NCBI GenBank assembly: GCA_026954325.1
Contig: JAIXKK010000214.1
Location: 1-63,299 of the forward strand
DNA from: Bryobacterales bacterium
GTDB taxonomy: Bacteria; Acidobacteriota; Terriglobia; Bryobacterales; Bryobacteraceae
Reading direction: 5' to 3'
DNA: 63,299 nt
Shown: piece by piece, positions 17,626 through 27,023 of the stretch
Layout of the letters: each line of letters opens with the position of its first letter
How positions within the stretch are numbered: position 1 is the stretch's first letter
Position numbers and translations under genes: made by a program
Notes under the pieces: model-generated
The model's input: the letters and a program-made list of their open reading frames with translations, nothing else
What the model was told of the DNA's origin: nothing
The model's database searches: none

Positions 17626-20600
17626 TTGTTCAACGCCTCATCGAGGTTCAAGACATCGTTCGCCATCATGGTCCATGCCGCGAGTTCGGCGGGCGCGAGG
17701 CCCGAGTCCGGCTTCGATTCGCCGGCGCCGGTCAGCTTTCGCGCCTCTCCGGCATTGGCTTGGTAATAGGTGAGGAAATCGTCATAGGCGGAACGGGCCA
17801 CCGCCCGTTCGCGCGCTTCGAAGGGTCTGGCCAAAGCCCTCATTGTCAGGTAGTCCAAACGGGAGTCGAAGGCCGGCGCATTCTCGATGGCGCGCCCGGC
17901 CAATGCGCGCGCGGCTTCCACGAACTGCACATCGTTCATGGTCACCAGCGCCTGCAGCGGAGTGTTTGTGCGCTCGCGCCGCACGGTGCAATTTTCGCGG
18001 CTCGGCGCGTTGAAGATCTCCATCGAGGCCGGCGGGGCGCTTCGCTTCCAGAACGTGTAGAGGCTCCTGCGGTAAAGGTTATCCCCGTGGTCCTGGTGGT
18101 AGAACCGCGTCGTGCTGCTCTTCATCGCCACCGCTTCCCACACGCCCTTCGGCTGGTATGGCTTGACGCTCGGCCCGCCAATCTCCTTTGCCAGCAGGCC
18201 GCCGGCGGCCAGCGCGTAATCCCTCACCATCTCGGCGTCCATGCGGAACCGCGGTCCCCGCGAAAGATAGCGGTTTTCCGGGTCTTTTTTCAGCGCCTCG
18301 GGCGAGGCCTTCGCCGATTGCCGGTAGGCGGCCGAGGTCACCATCAGCTTATAGAAGGCCTTCACGTCCCAGCCTGAGTCGCGGAAGTGGAGCGCCATCC
18401 AATCGAGCAGATCCTGGTTCACCGGCGCCTCGCCCTGCGAGCCGAAGTCCTCGGCAGTCTTCACGATTCCCGTGCCGAATACTTCCTGCCAGAAGCGGTT
18501 CACCGTCACCCGCGCCGTTAAGGGGTTTGCCGGATCCATCAGCCATTCCGCCAGGCCGAGCCGGTTGTGCGGCAGGTTCTTCGACATCGGCGGCAGAACC
18601 GAGGGAACGTTCGCGTACACCAGATCCCGCGGCTGATCATACTGCCCGCGGAACAGTATGTGGGCCATCGGTTTGCCGTCCGTTTTCTCGCGCATCACCA
18701 GGGTCTCGGCGCCCCGGCGCCGCACGGCGCGCCGCTGCTGTTCCAACTCACTCAACTGCGCCGCGATGTTCCGGTACGCCTCGTCCTTTCGATTCAGATA
18801 CAGCAGCATCAGTCCGTCACGGCTACTTTCCGGCAACACCGGCCGGGCGATTGCGCGCCGCAGGCTGTCCCACTCGGCGAGCAGGCGAACAGCATCGGCG
18901 TTGAGCGCTCCGCGATAGACGCGCAGATCGGCGATCCCGGCGCCTTTCGTGAACCGCCGGCCATCGCTGCCAATGCGGAACGCGATCCGCTTCGGATCCG
19001 CCGGTTTGGATTCCTCTTCCGGGTCCGCGGCGACGCGCTCGGCAGCCATCGGCGCACCGTTCCAGTAGAACGTGATGCCTGCTTCTTCCTTGCTCCCGTC
19101 GTAGGTTACCGCGACGTGGTTCCATCCCTTCGCCGGTAGCGGCTCCGCGTTGCCGGCGCGCCTTTGTAACCTGGGGACGACGGTGGAGTCCATAAGAGCG
19201 AAGTGCGGAATCCGGCCGCCGATGTCGAACACCCAACCTTTCGATTGATTCTTCGAATCCGTGTGGCTTGCCACCACCATCGACCCGTCTTCGGGAAGCT
19301 GTACCCAAGCCGAGACCGTGAACGGTTCCGAGGGTTCAAACAGCGGCACGTCCGGGGCCGTTGCGCCGCCTCTGCCCACAAAGTCGAGAGCCCTTTCTCC
19401 TCTTCCCGCGTTCTTCGCCCACTCGACGTTCCAATCCATGCGGAAGGCGCCCGAGTTCAGATTGACGACAGGCTCCGCGGACGCAGGCTCTTTCCAACCG
19501 CGGTATTCGCCGGTGTTCAACCACTGGTCAAATGCGGCACCGGCCTCGTCTTTGCGCCGCGCCTTGCGCGCGGTCAATTCGGCGTACCGCTCCTGAAGGC
19601 TCGCCCAGAGCGCGCGATCCGCGGCGCGCGGCACCACTACCGCCGGAGGCGTATCCGGTATATTTCCATCGAGCGGCTTTTGCAGCGTGTTCCGGAAGAA
19701 CGCCGTCATCTGGTAGAACTCTCTCTGCGCGAGAGGGTCGAACTTGTGGTCGTGGCAGGTGGCGCAGCCCAACGTCAATCCGAGCCACACCGCCGAGGTG
19801 GTCTCGACGCGGTCCTTCTGGTACATGGCGTCCACTTCTTCGGGAATGACGCCGCCTTCGTTGGTGGTGATGTTGCAGCGATGGAAGCCGGAGGCAATCC
19901 GGTCGTCAAGCGTCGCATTCGGAAGCATGTCGCCCGCAAGCTGCTCGATGGTGAAGCGGTCAAACGGCAGGTTCCGGTTGAACGCCTGGATCACCCAATC
20001 GCGATAGGGCCACATCTCCCGGTAATTGTCGATGTGCAGACCGTGGGTATCGGCATAGCGCGCCGCGTCCAGCCAGTAGCGGGCGCGGTGCTCACCCCAT
20101 TGCCGCGAGCCGAGCAAGCGGTCCACAAGGCGCTCATAAGCGTTCGGAGCGCGGTCGCGAACGAACGCCTCGACATCGGCGGGGTCCGGCGGCAATCCTG
20201 TGAGGTCGAGCGAGACGCGCCGGATCAAGGTACGCCTGTCCGCCTCCGGAGCGGGCTTCAACCCCATGCTCTCCAACCTGGCGAGGATGAAGTTGTCGAT
20301 GGGATTCCGTACCCAGCCTTTGGCGGCCACGGCGGGCGGTTCGCGCTTCACCGGCGCCTGGAAGGACCAGTGCTCTTTCCATTCCGCGCCTTCGTCGATC
20401 CACTTGCGGAGGATCTCGATCTGCTCGGCGGTCAGCGTCTTCTTCGTATAAGCCGGGGGCATGCGCAGCGCGGGATTGGAGTGGCTGATGCGCTGGTAGA
20501 GCAGGCTCGCTTTTGCATTGCCCGGGACGATCACCTTTCCGGTCTTGCGCTCGGAGAAAGCGCCTTCATGCGTATCCAGGCGCAATCCCATCACGCGCGT

Positions 20601-20771
20601 AGACTTGTCGGGACCGTGACAGAGGAAGCAGGCGTCGGAGAGGATGGGCCGCACCTTGCGCTGGAAATCCACGCCTCCCGGCGCGGCCGCGCACAGGGAA
20701 CACGTCATTCCGAGCAGTGCGAACAGGGGGGCCCAGAATCGATTGAAGCCGAACAGGTTATGTGCATCCAT
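17622..20771 (-). CDS. PSCyt1-PSCyt2(DUF1549)-LamG-PSD1(DUF1553) protein
   Basis: The 1049-residue exported protein has domains in order. A planctomycete-type cytochrome domain carries the heme-c motif CFLCH (C48, C51, H52). The DUF1549 region spans roughly 150-370 (NPIDNFILARLESMGLKPA, RHAR-type core RYADTHGLHIDNYREMWPYR, CATCHDHKFDP, which also contains CATCH). A LamG/concanavalin-like insert lies around 460-630 (EPFTVSAWVQLPEDGSMVV, KGWNHVAVTYDGS). DUF1553 covers about 720-960 (NRLGLAEWLMDPANPLTARV, PLQALVTMNDVQFVEAARAL). The family is found with DUF1501 and is thought to act on polymers or as an electron-transfer protein; no reaction is proven. It leads the two-gene operon. Confidence 0.93.
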   Translation of the reverse strand: MDAHNLFGFNRFWAPLFALLGMTCSLCAAAPGGVDFQRKVRPILSDACFLCHGPDKSTRVMGLRLDTHEGAFSERKTGKVIVPGNAKASLLYQRISHSNPALRMPPAYTKKTLTAEQIEILRKWIDEGAEWKEHWSFQAPVKREPPAVAAKGWVRNPIDNFILARLESMGLKPAPEADRRTLIRRVSLDLTGLPPDPADVEAFVRDRAPNAYERLVDRLLGSRQWGEHRARYWLDAARYADTHGLHIDNYREMWPYRDWVIQAFNRNLPFDRFTIEQLAGDMLPNATLDDRIASGFHRCNITTNEGGVIPEEVDAMYQKDRVETTSAVWLGLTLGCATCHDHKFDPLAQREFYQMTAFFRNTLQKPLDGNIPDTPPAVVVPRAADRALWASLQERYAELTARKARRKDEAGAAFDQWLNTGEYRGWKEPASAEPVVNLNSGAFRMDWNVEWAKNAGRGERALDFVGRGGATAPDVPLFEPSEPFTVSAWVQLPEDGSMVVASHTDSKNQSKGWVFDIGGRIPHFALMDSTVVPRLQRRAGNAEPLPAKGWNHVAVTYDGSKEEAGITFYWNGAPMAAERVAADPEEESKPADPKRIAFRIGSDGRRFTKGAGIADLRVYRGALNADAVRLLAEWDSLRRAIARPVLPESSRDGLMLLYLNRKDEAYRNIAAQLSELEQQRRAVRRRGAETLVMREKTDGKPMAHILFRGQYDQPRDLVYANVPSVLPPMSKNLPHNRLGLAEWLMDPANPLTARVTVNRFWQEVFGTGIVKTAEDFGSQGEAPVNQDLLDWMALHFRDSGWDVKAFYKLMVTSAAYRQSAKASPEALKKDPENRYLSRGPRFRMDAEMVRDYALAAGGLLAKEIGGPSVKPYQPKGVWEAVAMKSSTTRFYHQDHGDNLYRRSLYTFWKRSAPPASMEIFNAPSRENCTVRRERTNTPLQALVTMNDVQFVEAARALAGRAIENAPAFDSRLDYLTMRALARPFEARERAVARSAYDDFLTYYQANAGEARKLTGAGESKPDSGLAPAELAAWTMMANDVLNLDEALNK

Positions 20772-20825
20772 CGGAGATATAGCCGTTAGCTCCTATTGAA
20801 TCACATCATAATAGTGAGTGGAATC

Positions 20826-22508
20826 ATGAAGACCACGAGAAGATCCTGGATGGCCGCCGTTTCCGCGGCTGGCTTGGCGCAGACTGCCGCTTCACAGGCC
20901 GCCGAACCGAATACGGACCTGGAAGCAATCACTGTCAAGAGGCATGACGAAGGCGTGGAGCGCCTTCTCAAACTCCAGATCACTGACCCCACGAACCCGC
21001 ACCACGGAGGCATCCCCGACGACTACGGCCTTGTCTACGCCGGGTCGGCGGCGGGCATTACGGACAGCTTCTGCGCGGCGTTTCATCATCCTCGGTCGAA
21101 GTTTCACAAGGATCCTCTCATGGTGCGGAGGCTGAAGCTTGCCATCGGGTTCGCCACCCGTTCGCAGACACCCGACGGCAACATCGACCTGCCGATCACG
21201 AACTTCAACTCCACTCCCGATACGGCGTTTTCCGTGTGGGGCGCCGGCGCGGCGGCCCATGTCGCGCGACTGCATGGCAGCCGCGAGATAGAAGGGCTGA
21301 TCGAGCCGTACCTGAAGACGGCCGCCCGAGGTCTGCTGCATGGGGGCGTGCACACGCCGAACCACAGATGGGTGGTCTGCTCGGCGCTGGCACAGCTTAA
21401 CGAGTTGTATCCCGACCCGGCGCTTGTCCGCCGCATCGACCAGTGGCTAGCCGAGGGAATCGACATCGATGAAGACGGCCAGTACGACGAGCGCAGCATC
21501 ATCGGGTATAACGTCCACATTGACCGGGCGCTCATTTATATTGCGCACAAGCTGAAGCGGCCGGAACTTCTCGAGCCGGTGCGGCGCAATCTCGATTCGG
21601 CTTTCTTCCTCATGCATCCCACCGATGAAATGGTGACGGAAATCTCTCATCGCCAGGACCGCGACCAGCGCGGGGATATCGGCGTGTACTGGTTCGCCAT
21701 GCACTACATGGCGGCGCATGACCGCAACGGGCGCTATGCGTGGGCGGCGAACAAGTATGCTCCCACGCACGCCGGGCTTTCGAACCTCATGGAGTATCCG
21801 GAACTGCTGAAGCCTCTGCCTGAGCCGATCCCGCCCGAGGAGAACTACGTGAAGGAATTCCGGCAGTTGGAACTGACTCGCATCCGGCGCGGAAACAAGA
21901 GCGCCACCATCCTGCTGCATGGCGACAGCCGGTTTTTCATGCTCCGCAGCGGGGACGCCGTCATCAATGCCGTCCGGTTCGCGAGCGCCTTTTTCGGCAA
22001 GGGACAGTTCATTCCCCAGCAGTGGGCCAAGGCGGGCGACAGCTATGTGTTGAAGCAATCGCTCGAGGGGCCGTATTTCCAGCCGCTCGACCCGCCGCAC
22101 AAGGTGCACGCCGGGGAATGGACGGCGATGCGTCCGGAGCGGCAGCGCCGGCCGATTTGCTTTCTCGAACAGACGGCGGTCATTACGGAAACAGAAAAGG
22201 GCTTCCGTGTGCGGATGCAATCATCGGGCACCAATGGTGTTCCGGTGGCGGTGGAAGTCTCGGCGCGCGGGGTGGAGGGGTTGCGGATGGACGGACTGCT
22301 GCGCGCGCCCGGCGTTACGGACGGCTTTCTTCTACCCGCCGGAGAAGCCACTCTTCGCACGGACCAACACGAGATCCGCTTCGGTCCGGGCAGGCAGGAG
22401 AACCGCTATACGCAAGTTCGCGGCGCGGAAGCCAAGCTCCACGGCGGCAGCGTCTACCTGACGGGATTCACTCCGTTCGATCACACGCTGGAATTCATCT
22501 GCGGATAG
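20826..22508 (+). CDS. Exported protein of unknown function, possible glycan-active toroid
   Basis: The 560-residue protein starts MKTTRRSWMAAVSAAGLAQT, with a twin-arginine pair and hydrophobic stretch suggesting Tat export. Residues about 30-310 are helical, with repeated aromatic and Asp/His clusters (NPHHGGIPDDYGLVY, RSQTPDGNIDLPITNF, DEDGQYDERSIIGYNVHIDR), reminiscent of an (alpha/alpha) toroid. Residues about 350-560 are beta-rich (GNKSATILLHGDSRFFML, AVEVSARGVEGLRMDGLL). That order recalls heparinase II/III-like lyases, but I cannot name the family. It is divergent from the PSCyt/PSD1 operon, with only about 55 bases between the two starts. An ATG at 20796 is possible but lacks the signal at the front. 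Confidence 0.75.
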   Translation: MKTTRRSWMAAVSAAGLAQTAASQAAEPNTDLEAITVKRHDEGVERLLKLQITDPTNPHHGGIPDDYGLVYAGSAAGITDSFCAAFHHPRSKFHKDPLMVRRLKLAIGFATRSQTPDGNIDLPITNFNSTPDTAFSVWGAGAAAHVARLHGSREIEGLIEPYLKTAARGLLHGGVHTPNHRWVVCSALAQLNELYPDPALVRRIDQWLAEGIDIDEDGQYDERSIIGYNVHIDRALIYIAHKLKRPELLEPVRRNLDSAFFLMHPTDEMVTEISHRQDRDQRGDIGVYWFAMHYMAAHDRNGRYAWAANKYAPTHAGLSNLMEYPELLKPLPEPIPPEENYVKEFRQLELTRIRRGNKSATILLHGDSRFFMLRSGDAVINAVRFASAFFGKGQFIPQQWAKAGDSYVLKQSLEGPYFQPLDPPHKVHAGEWTAMRPERQRRPICFLEQTAVITETEKGFRVRMQSSGTNGVPVAVEVSARGVEGLRMDGLLRAPGVTDGFLLPAGEATLRTDQHEIRFGPGRQENRYTQVRGAEAKLHGGSVYLTGFTPFDHTLEFICG

Positions 22509-22539
22509 CGGGGCCGGCAGCGGGGGATGGTTATTGAGC

Positions 22540-23508
22540 TTATTGAGCGTAGTAGCCCTTGCGGGCCTGCACCCGATAATCCTTATGGCTGGCGCGAATC
22601 TCGAGCCTGCGGAAGGAGCCGTCCCTGGCGGCGTTGGCGGGGGAGTAGCCGAGGGAGTACTGGCTGCGCATCTCGCGCTGGATCTCGTCGAAGATCATGT
22701 CCAGGGAGTACTTGCGGTCGACTTTGAAGACGCGTCCTCCGGTTTCTTCGGACATTTTCTTGAGGTCGCCTTCTCCGCCCCCGCCGCCGAAGGGTCCGTA
22801 GGCGCGCCAGTCCACGTAGTAGATGCTGTAGATGATGCAATCGGCCTTTTGGGCGGCCTCGAGCGCTTCCCGCAGTTTCAGGCGGCTGCCCTGATCGACG
22901 CCGTCGGTGATGAGGATCATGGCCTTGCGGCCCACTTCCCCCTTGAGCTTTTCGTTGGCGGCGAGATAGACAGCATCAAAGAGGATGGTTCCGCGAGGTT
23001 GCCCGATGGTGGGGACAGGACCGGGGCCGAAGCCTCCCACCGGGGCATCGACACGCAACTGGTTGAGGCCGGCATCGAGGAGTTTGGTGGAGTTGGTGTA
23101 GTCCTGAACCAACTCGGCTTCGGAACCAAAGCTGATGAGGAAGGCGAGGTCCTTGTGGCGGAGGACCTGGCGGAAGAACTGGAGGGCCGCCCGCCGCTCG
23201 ATCTCGATGAGGTTTTCCTGCGAACGGCTGACGTCGACGAGCAGGCCGATGGTGAGGGGCAGGTCAGACTCTTTGGTGAAGACGTGGATCTGCTGTTCTT
23301 TTCCGTCCTCGAAGACATGGACATCGTCCTTGGTGAGTCCCGGGATGAGGACGCCCTTCCTGTCGCGCACGGAGAACAGGACGTTGACCAAGTTGACGTC
23401 GACTTTGATGGTGGGGAGGCCGGCGCCGGTGGTTTCCTGGGGTGGTTTGGGCGGGGTTTGCTGGGCGAAGGCGGACACGGCGAGGACGCAGACCAGGAAG
23501 GGCTTCAT
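22540..23508 (-). CDS. Exported VWA-domain protein, acidobacterial VWFA-related type
   Basis: The start MKPFLVCVLAVSAFAQQTPP gives a Sec signal; an ATG two codons upstream is equally possible. Residues about 35-85 form a small beta-domain (VDVNLVNVLFSVRDRKGVLI, LTKDDVHVFEDGK) typical of the acidobacterial VWFA-related family. The VWA fold follows, with the metal site DVSRS in IGLLVDVSRSQE and a later ILITDGVDQGSRL. At 322 residues it is family-like. Function is unknown; adhesion or assembly of periplasmic complexes is usual for VWA proteins. It converges with the preceding plus-strand gene and has no operon partner. Confidence 0.9.
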   Translation of the reverse strand: MKPFLVCVLAVSAFAQQTPPKPPQETTGAGLPTIKVDVNLVNVLFSVRDRKGVLIPGLTKDDVHVFEDGKEQQIHVFTKESDLPLTIGLLVDVSRSQENLIEIERRAALQFFRQVLRHKDLAFLISFGSEAELVQDYTNSTKLLDAGLNQLRVDAPVGGFGPGPVPTIGQPRGTILFDAVYLAANEKLKGEVGRKAMILITDGVDQGSRLKLREALEAAQKADCIIYSIYYVDWRAYGPFGGGGGEGDLKKMSEETGGRVFKVDRKYSLDMIFDEIQREMRSQYSLGYSPANAARDGSFRRLEIRASHKDYRVQARKGYYAQ

Positions 23509-23575
23509 AAGCATTACAATGTCACATTGATAGATGCGCGGGCTCCCGCGGTTGGTTCCAATGGAATCATGCCTT

Positions 23576-24175
23576 ATGAAGAATGCAGCGAAACACCTCA
23601 GTAATGCCGACCCGGTGATGCGCGGGATCGTGGAACGGGTAGGCCCGCTACGGATAGAGTATCGGGAGCCGACGTTTGAAACCCTGGTGCGAAGCATCGT
23701 CTTCCAGCAACTGAGCGGGACGGTGGCGCGGGTGATCCTGGGCAGACTTCACGGCGCGCTTCCGGATGGGCGGATCACGCCGGAAGCCATTCTGAAGCTA
23801 CGGACGCCGAAGATGCGGAAACTGGGGCTGTCGGGGGCCAAGACGGAGTATATCCGGGATCTGGCAGGCAGACGGGAGGGCGCGGTGCGTTTCGAGGGGC
23901 TTCCGGAGCGCCGGACGGATGTAATCGCGGCGCTGACGCAAGTGAAGGGAATCGGAGTTTGGACGGCGCAGATGTTCCTGATTTTTGCCTTGCGCCGCCC
24001 GGCCGTGCTGCCCGTGGGGGACTTGGGCGTGCGCAAGGCGATGCAGCAGGCTTATTCGCTCGAAGAGTTGCCCAAGCCCGGGAAGATGGAAGAGTTGGCC
24101 TTACCGTGGCGGCCGTACTGCTCGGCGGCAAGCTGGTATTTGTGGAGGAGCCTCGATGGAATTGCGGAAATCTGA
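23576..24175 (+). CDS. DNA-3-methyladenine glycosylase II-like, HhH-GPD
   Basis: About 199 residues covering the HhH-GPD core of AlkA-type enzymes, which remove alkylated bases. Motifs: FETLVRSIVFQQLSGTVAR, the helix-hairpin-helix with LTQVKGIGVWTAQMFL, and the catalytic-Asp region PVGDLGVRKAMQQAY; GDLG supplies the Asp. It ends WYLWRSLDG, as in short AlkA-like members that lack the N-terminal domain of E. coli AlkA. The start may be ATG 23576 or ATG 23561; neither has a strong ribosome site. The last 20 bases overlap the next gene. Confidence 0.9.
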   Translation: MKNAAKHLSNADPVMRGIVERVGPLRIEYREPTFETLVRSIVFQQLSGTVARVILGRLHGALPDGRITPEAILKLRTPKMRKLGLSGAKTEYIRDLAGRREGAVRFEGLPERRTDVIAALTQVKGIGVWTAQMFLIFALRRPAVLPVGDLGVRKAMQQAYSLEELPKPGKMEELALPWRPYCSAASWYLWRSLDGIAEI

Positions 24176-25595
24176 CATAGTGACGCGGCGCGCGGCCCTG
24201 ATATTGCTGGCTGCATTGCCACTGCTTGCGGGGGAAACGGCGCTGGACCGTTACGTAAAGGCTCCGGACCCGCACTACAAGCACGAGGTGGTGAAGACCA
24301 TTCCGGGCAAGGGCTACACGGTCTATGTGGTGGAGTTGACCTCGCAGGCGTGGCTCACGGAGAAGGAGGTGAACCGGCCGGTGTGGAAGCACTGGCTGAC
24401 GATTGTGAAGCCGGACAAGGTGGAACACTCGACGGGCTTTCTTTACATATCCGGAGGGAGCAATCGCGACAGGGTACCGGAACGGGCGGACGGGTTCATC
24501 ACGGCGATGGCGATGGACACCAATTCGGTGGCGGCGGAGTTACGGATAGTGCCGAACCAGCCGCTGAGCTTCTTTGGGGAATCGAGGCAGCGGGTGGAAG
24601 ACTCGATCATTGCATTCGGCTGGGACAAGTATTTGAATGGGGGACCGGACATCTGGCTGGCGCGGCTGCCGATGACGAAGAGCGCGGTGCGGGCGATGGA
24701 TACGATCACGGACGTGATGAAGGCGGAAGGGACGGAGGTGAACAAGTTCGTGGTATCGGGCGGGTCAAAGCGCGGGTGGACGACGTGGACGACGGCGGCG
24801 GTGGATTCGCGGGTGGTGGCGATTGTGCCCGCGGTGATTGACCTGTTGAACATTGTGCCGAGCTTCGAGCACCACTGGCGAGTCTACGGGTTCTGGTCGC
24901 CGGCGATCAAGGATTACGTGGAGAACGACATCATGAAATGGTCGGGGACGCCGCGGTACAAGGAGATGCTGAAGATTGTCGAGCCGTACGAATATCGCGA
25001 CCGGCTGACGATGCCGAAGTTCGTGGTGAACGCCTCGGGAGACCAGTTCTTCCTGCCCGACTCCTCACAGTTCTACTGGAAGGACCTGAAGGGGGAGAAA
25101 CTGCTGCGGTATGTTCCGAACACGAACCATTCGCTGGGAGGTTCGGACGCACGGGAGAGCATCGGCGCCTATTATTCGATGATATTGAACAACAAGCCGC
25201 GGCCGCGGTTCACCTGGAAGTTCGCCAAGAACGGCGACATCGAGGTGAAGGCGACGGACAAGCCGGCGGAAGTGAAGTTGTGGCAGGCCAACGATCCGGA
25301 AAAGCGGGACTTCCGGCTGGACACAATCGGGAAGGCGTACAAGAGCACTCCGCTCGGGGAGACGAAGACGGGGCTCTATGTAGCGAAGGCTCCCAAGCCG
25401 GAGAAAGGGTACACGGCGTACTTCGTGGAGTTGACGTACGCGAGCGGGACGAAGTATCCGCTGAAGGTGACCACGGGGGTGCGCGTGACGCCGGACACGT
25501 ATCCGTTCGCGGCTCCGAAACTCGGCAGCGCGGCGGGGCCTGGAAGGAGTTCGAATCCGGAGCCGATCCCGTTATACGGGAACGGCCATGATTAG
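24156..25595 (+). CDS. PhoPQ-activated pathogenicity-related (PqaA-like) alpha/beta protein
   Basis: The 479-residue protein is placed at ATG 24156, behind a good GGAGG site and with a signal-like start (RRAALILLAALPLLAGETAL). It matches the PhoPQ-related family: ALDRYVKAPDPHYKHEV near the mature end, FLYISGGSNRD, and the nucleophile-elbow-like VVSGGSKRGWTTWTTAAVD. It also has VAIVPAVIDLLNI, FVVNASGDQFFLPDSSQFYW and the late PNTNHSLGGSD with a histidine. The fold is alpha/beta-hydrolase-like; the natural reaction is not established. A downstream sulfatase overlaps it by eight bases, so they probably share a transcript. Confidence 0.9.
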   Translation: MELRKSDIVTRRAALILLAALPLLAGETALDRYVKAPDPHYKHEVVKTIPGKGYTVYVVELTSQAWLTEKEVNRPVWKHWLTIVKPDKVEHSTGFLYISGGSNRDRVPERADGFITAMAMDTNSVAAELRIVPNQPLSFFGESRQRVEDSIIAFGWDKYLNGGPDIWLARLPMTKSAVRAMDTITDVMKAEGTEVNKFVVSGGSKRGWTTWTTAAVDSRVVAIVPAVIDLLNIVPSFEHHWRVYGFWSPAIKDYVENDIMKWSGTPRYKEMLKIVEPYEYRDRLTMPKFVVNASGDQFFLPDSSQFYWKDLKGEKLLRYVPNTNHSLGGSDARESIGAYYSMILNNKPRPRFTWKFAKNGDIEVKATDKPAEVKLWQANDPEKRDFRLDTIGKAYKSTPLGETKTGLYVAKAPKPEKGYTAYFVELTYASGTKYPLKVTTGVRVTPDTYPFAAPKLGSAAGPGRSSNPEPIPLYGNGHD

Positions 25596-26952
25596 CCGGC
25601 GGGAGTTCGTGCTGGGGGGCGCGCCCGCGATCTTGCGGGGCGCCGCGGCGGATGCGCCGAACATTCTTTTCCTGATGCCTGACCAATGGAGAGGGATGGA
25701 TTTGGGCTGCGCGGGCAACCGGCAGGTGCGTACACCGAACATCGACCGGTTGGCGGGGGAAGGGCTGCAATTCACGAACGCGACCGCGAACTGCCCGGTG
25801 TGCACGCCGGCGAGGGGAATTCTGCTGACGGGGCGGGCTCCGCATGAGAACGGGACGCCGGTGAACGATGTGCCGTTGAAGAAGGATCAGCCGGCGATTG
25901 CGAAGGTGTTGCGCAAGGCGGGGTATTACACGGGTTTTGTGGGCAAGTGGCACTTGCACGGGGGGCCGCGCCTGCCGGGATTCGTGCCGCCGGAGGACCG
26001 GCAAGGCTTCGAATATTGGGCGGCGAACATCTGTAGCCACGACTATTTTCACTCGCAGTACTTTCGTGATGATCCGACGCCGATTCCGATCGCGGGGTAT
26101 GATTCGACGGCGTGGACGGACCTTTCCATGGAGTTTCTGGAGAGGGCGAAGGCGAGGAGGCAGCCGTTTTGTCTGTACGCGCAGCATACGCCGCCGCATG
26201 ATCCCTATCTGCCGCCGCCGGGGCATGAGAAGGACTACCGGCCGGAAGAGATCCGGTTGCGGAAGAACTGGCAGGCGGGGGCGAAGCGGAATGGGACGAG
26301 CAAGGATATTGCCGGATACTACGCGGCGATCAATTTCCTGGATGGCGAGGTGGGGCGCATCCTACGGCGGCTGGATGAATTGGGGATGCGGGAGAACACG
26401 ATTGTGTATTTTCTTTCCGACCATGGCGACATGCTGGGGTCGCATGGGACATTTCTGAAGCGGAAGCCGTGGGAGGAGTCGTCGCATGTGCCGGGCATCA
26501 TGCGGTGGCCGAGGGGCATTCGGGCGGGAAAGTCCGATGCGCTGTTCTCGCATCTGGATGCGGTTCCGACGCTGCTGGGTCTTTGCGGGGTGGAGATACC
26601 GGAGACGATGAAGGGGTTCAATTTCGCGCGGCATATCCGGGATGGCGGCAGCGCGGGGTTGCCGGAATCGACGCCGCTGATGATCTACACGAAGACCGAG
26701 ATGGACGAGTGGGATTGCTGGCGCGGGTTGCGGACGAAGCGGTACAAGTACGCTCGATTTCAAGACCGGCCGTGGGTTTTGTATGACCTCGAGAAGGATC
26801 CGTTTGAATTGCATAATCTGGTTGATTCGGCGGAACACCGCAAGCTGATGGGCGGGTTCGACAGGGAGATAGAGGCGAGGATGGACCGCGTGGGCGACAG
26901 TTGGAAGGAATTGGAGGACTGGCTTCCGGCGCGGAAGAAGGCGCCTCACTGA
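25588..26952 (+). CDS. Exported sulfatase, formylglycine type
   Basis: The 454-residue protein has a twin-arginine-like start (MISRREFVLGGAPAILRGAA). The sulfatase signature CTPAR at C72-R76 supplies the cysteine converted to formylglycine by a sulfatase-modifying enzyme, which is not present in the window. Metal-site residues appear in LMPDQWRGMD (D32) and YFLSDHGDMLGSHG; a lysine is conserved in GKWHLHGG. Its C-terminal region is typical for arylsulfatases acting on glycans (YDLEKDPFELHNLVD). The substrate is likely a sulfated polysaccharide, glycolipid or ester, but is undetermined. It lies in a block of exported enzymes. Confidence 0.94.
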   Translation: MISRREFVLGGAPAILRGAAADAPNILFLMPDQWRGMDLGCAGNRQVRTPNIDRLAGEGLQFTNATANCPVCTPARGILLTGRAPHENGTPVNDVPLKKDQPAIAKVLRKAGYYTGFVGKWHLHGGPRLPGFVPPEDRQGFEYWAANICSHDYFHSQYFRDDPTPIPIAGYDSTAWTDLSMEFLERAKARRQPFCLYAQHTPPHDPYLPPPGHEKDYRPEEIRLRKNWQAGAKRNGTSKDIAGYYAAINFLDGEVGRILRRLDELGMRENTIVYFLSDHGDMLGSHGTFLKRKPWEESSHVPGIMRWPRGIRAGKSDALFSHLDAVPTLLGLCGVEIPETMKGFNFARHIRDGGSAGLPESTPLMIYTKTEMDEWDCWRGLRTKRYKYARFQDRPWVLYDLEKDPFELHNLVDSAEHRKLMGGFDREIEARMDRVGDSWKELEDWLPARKKAPH

Positions 26953-27023
26953 CGGGAGGAGACACTTGGAGTGTGGTCCGGCGCGAGGGAAGGCGACGCG
27001 AGGGGAATTTTTGGGGTTTCGGG

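Noticed and set aside
16042..17766. 574-residue plus-strand frame opposite DUF1501
   Set aside because: It has no recognisable domain, and its composition mirrors the true gene on the other strand.
22534..23604. 356-residue plus-strand frame rich in Gly, Glu and Asp
   Set aside because: It is antisense to the VWA gene, which has a signal, MIDAS motif and family-like ends.
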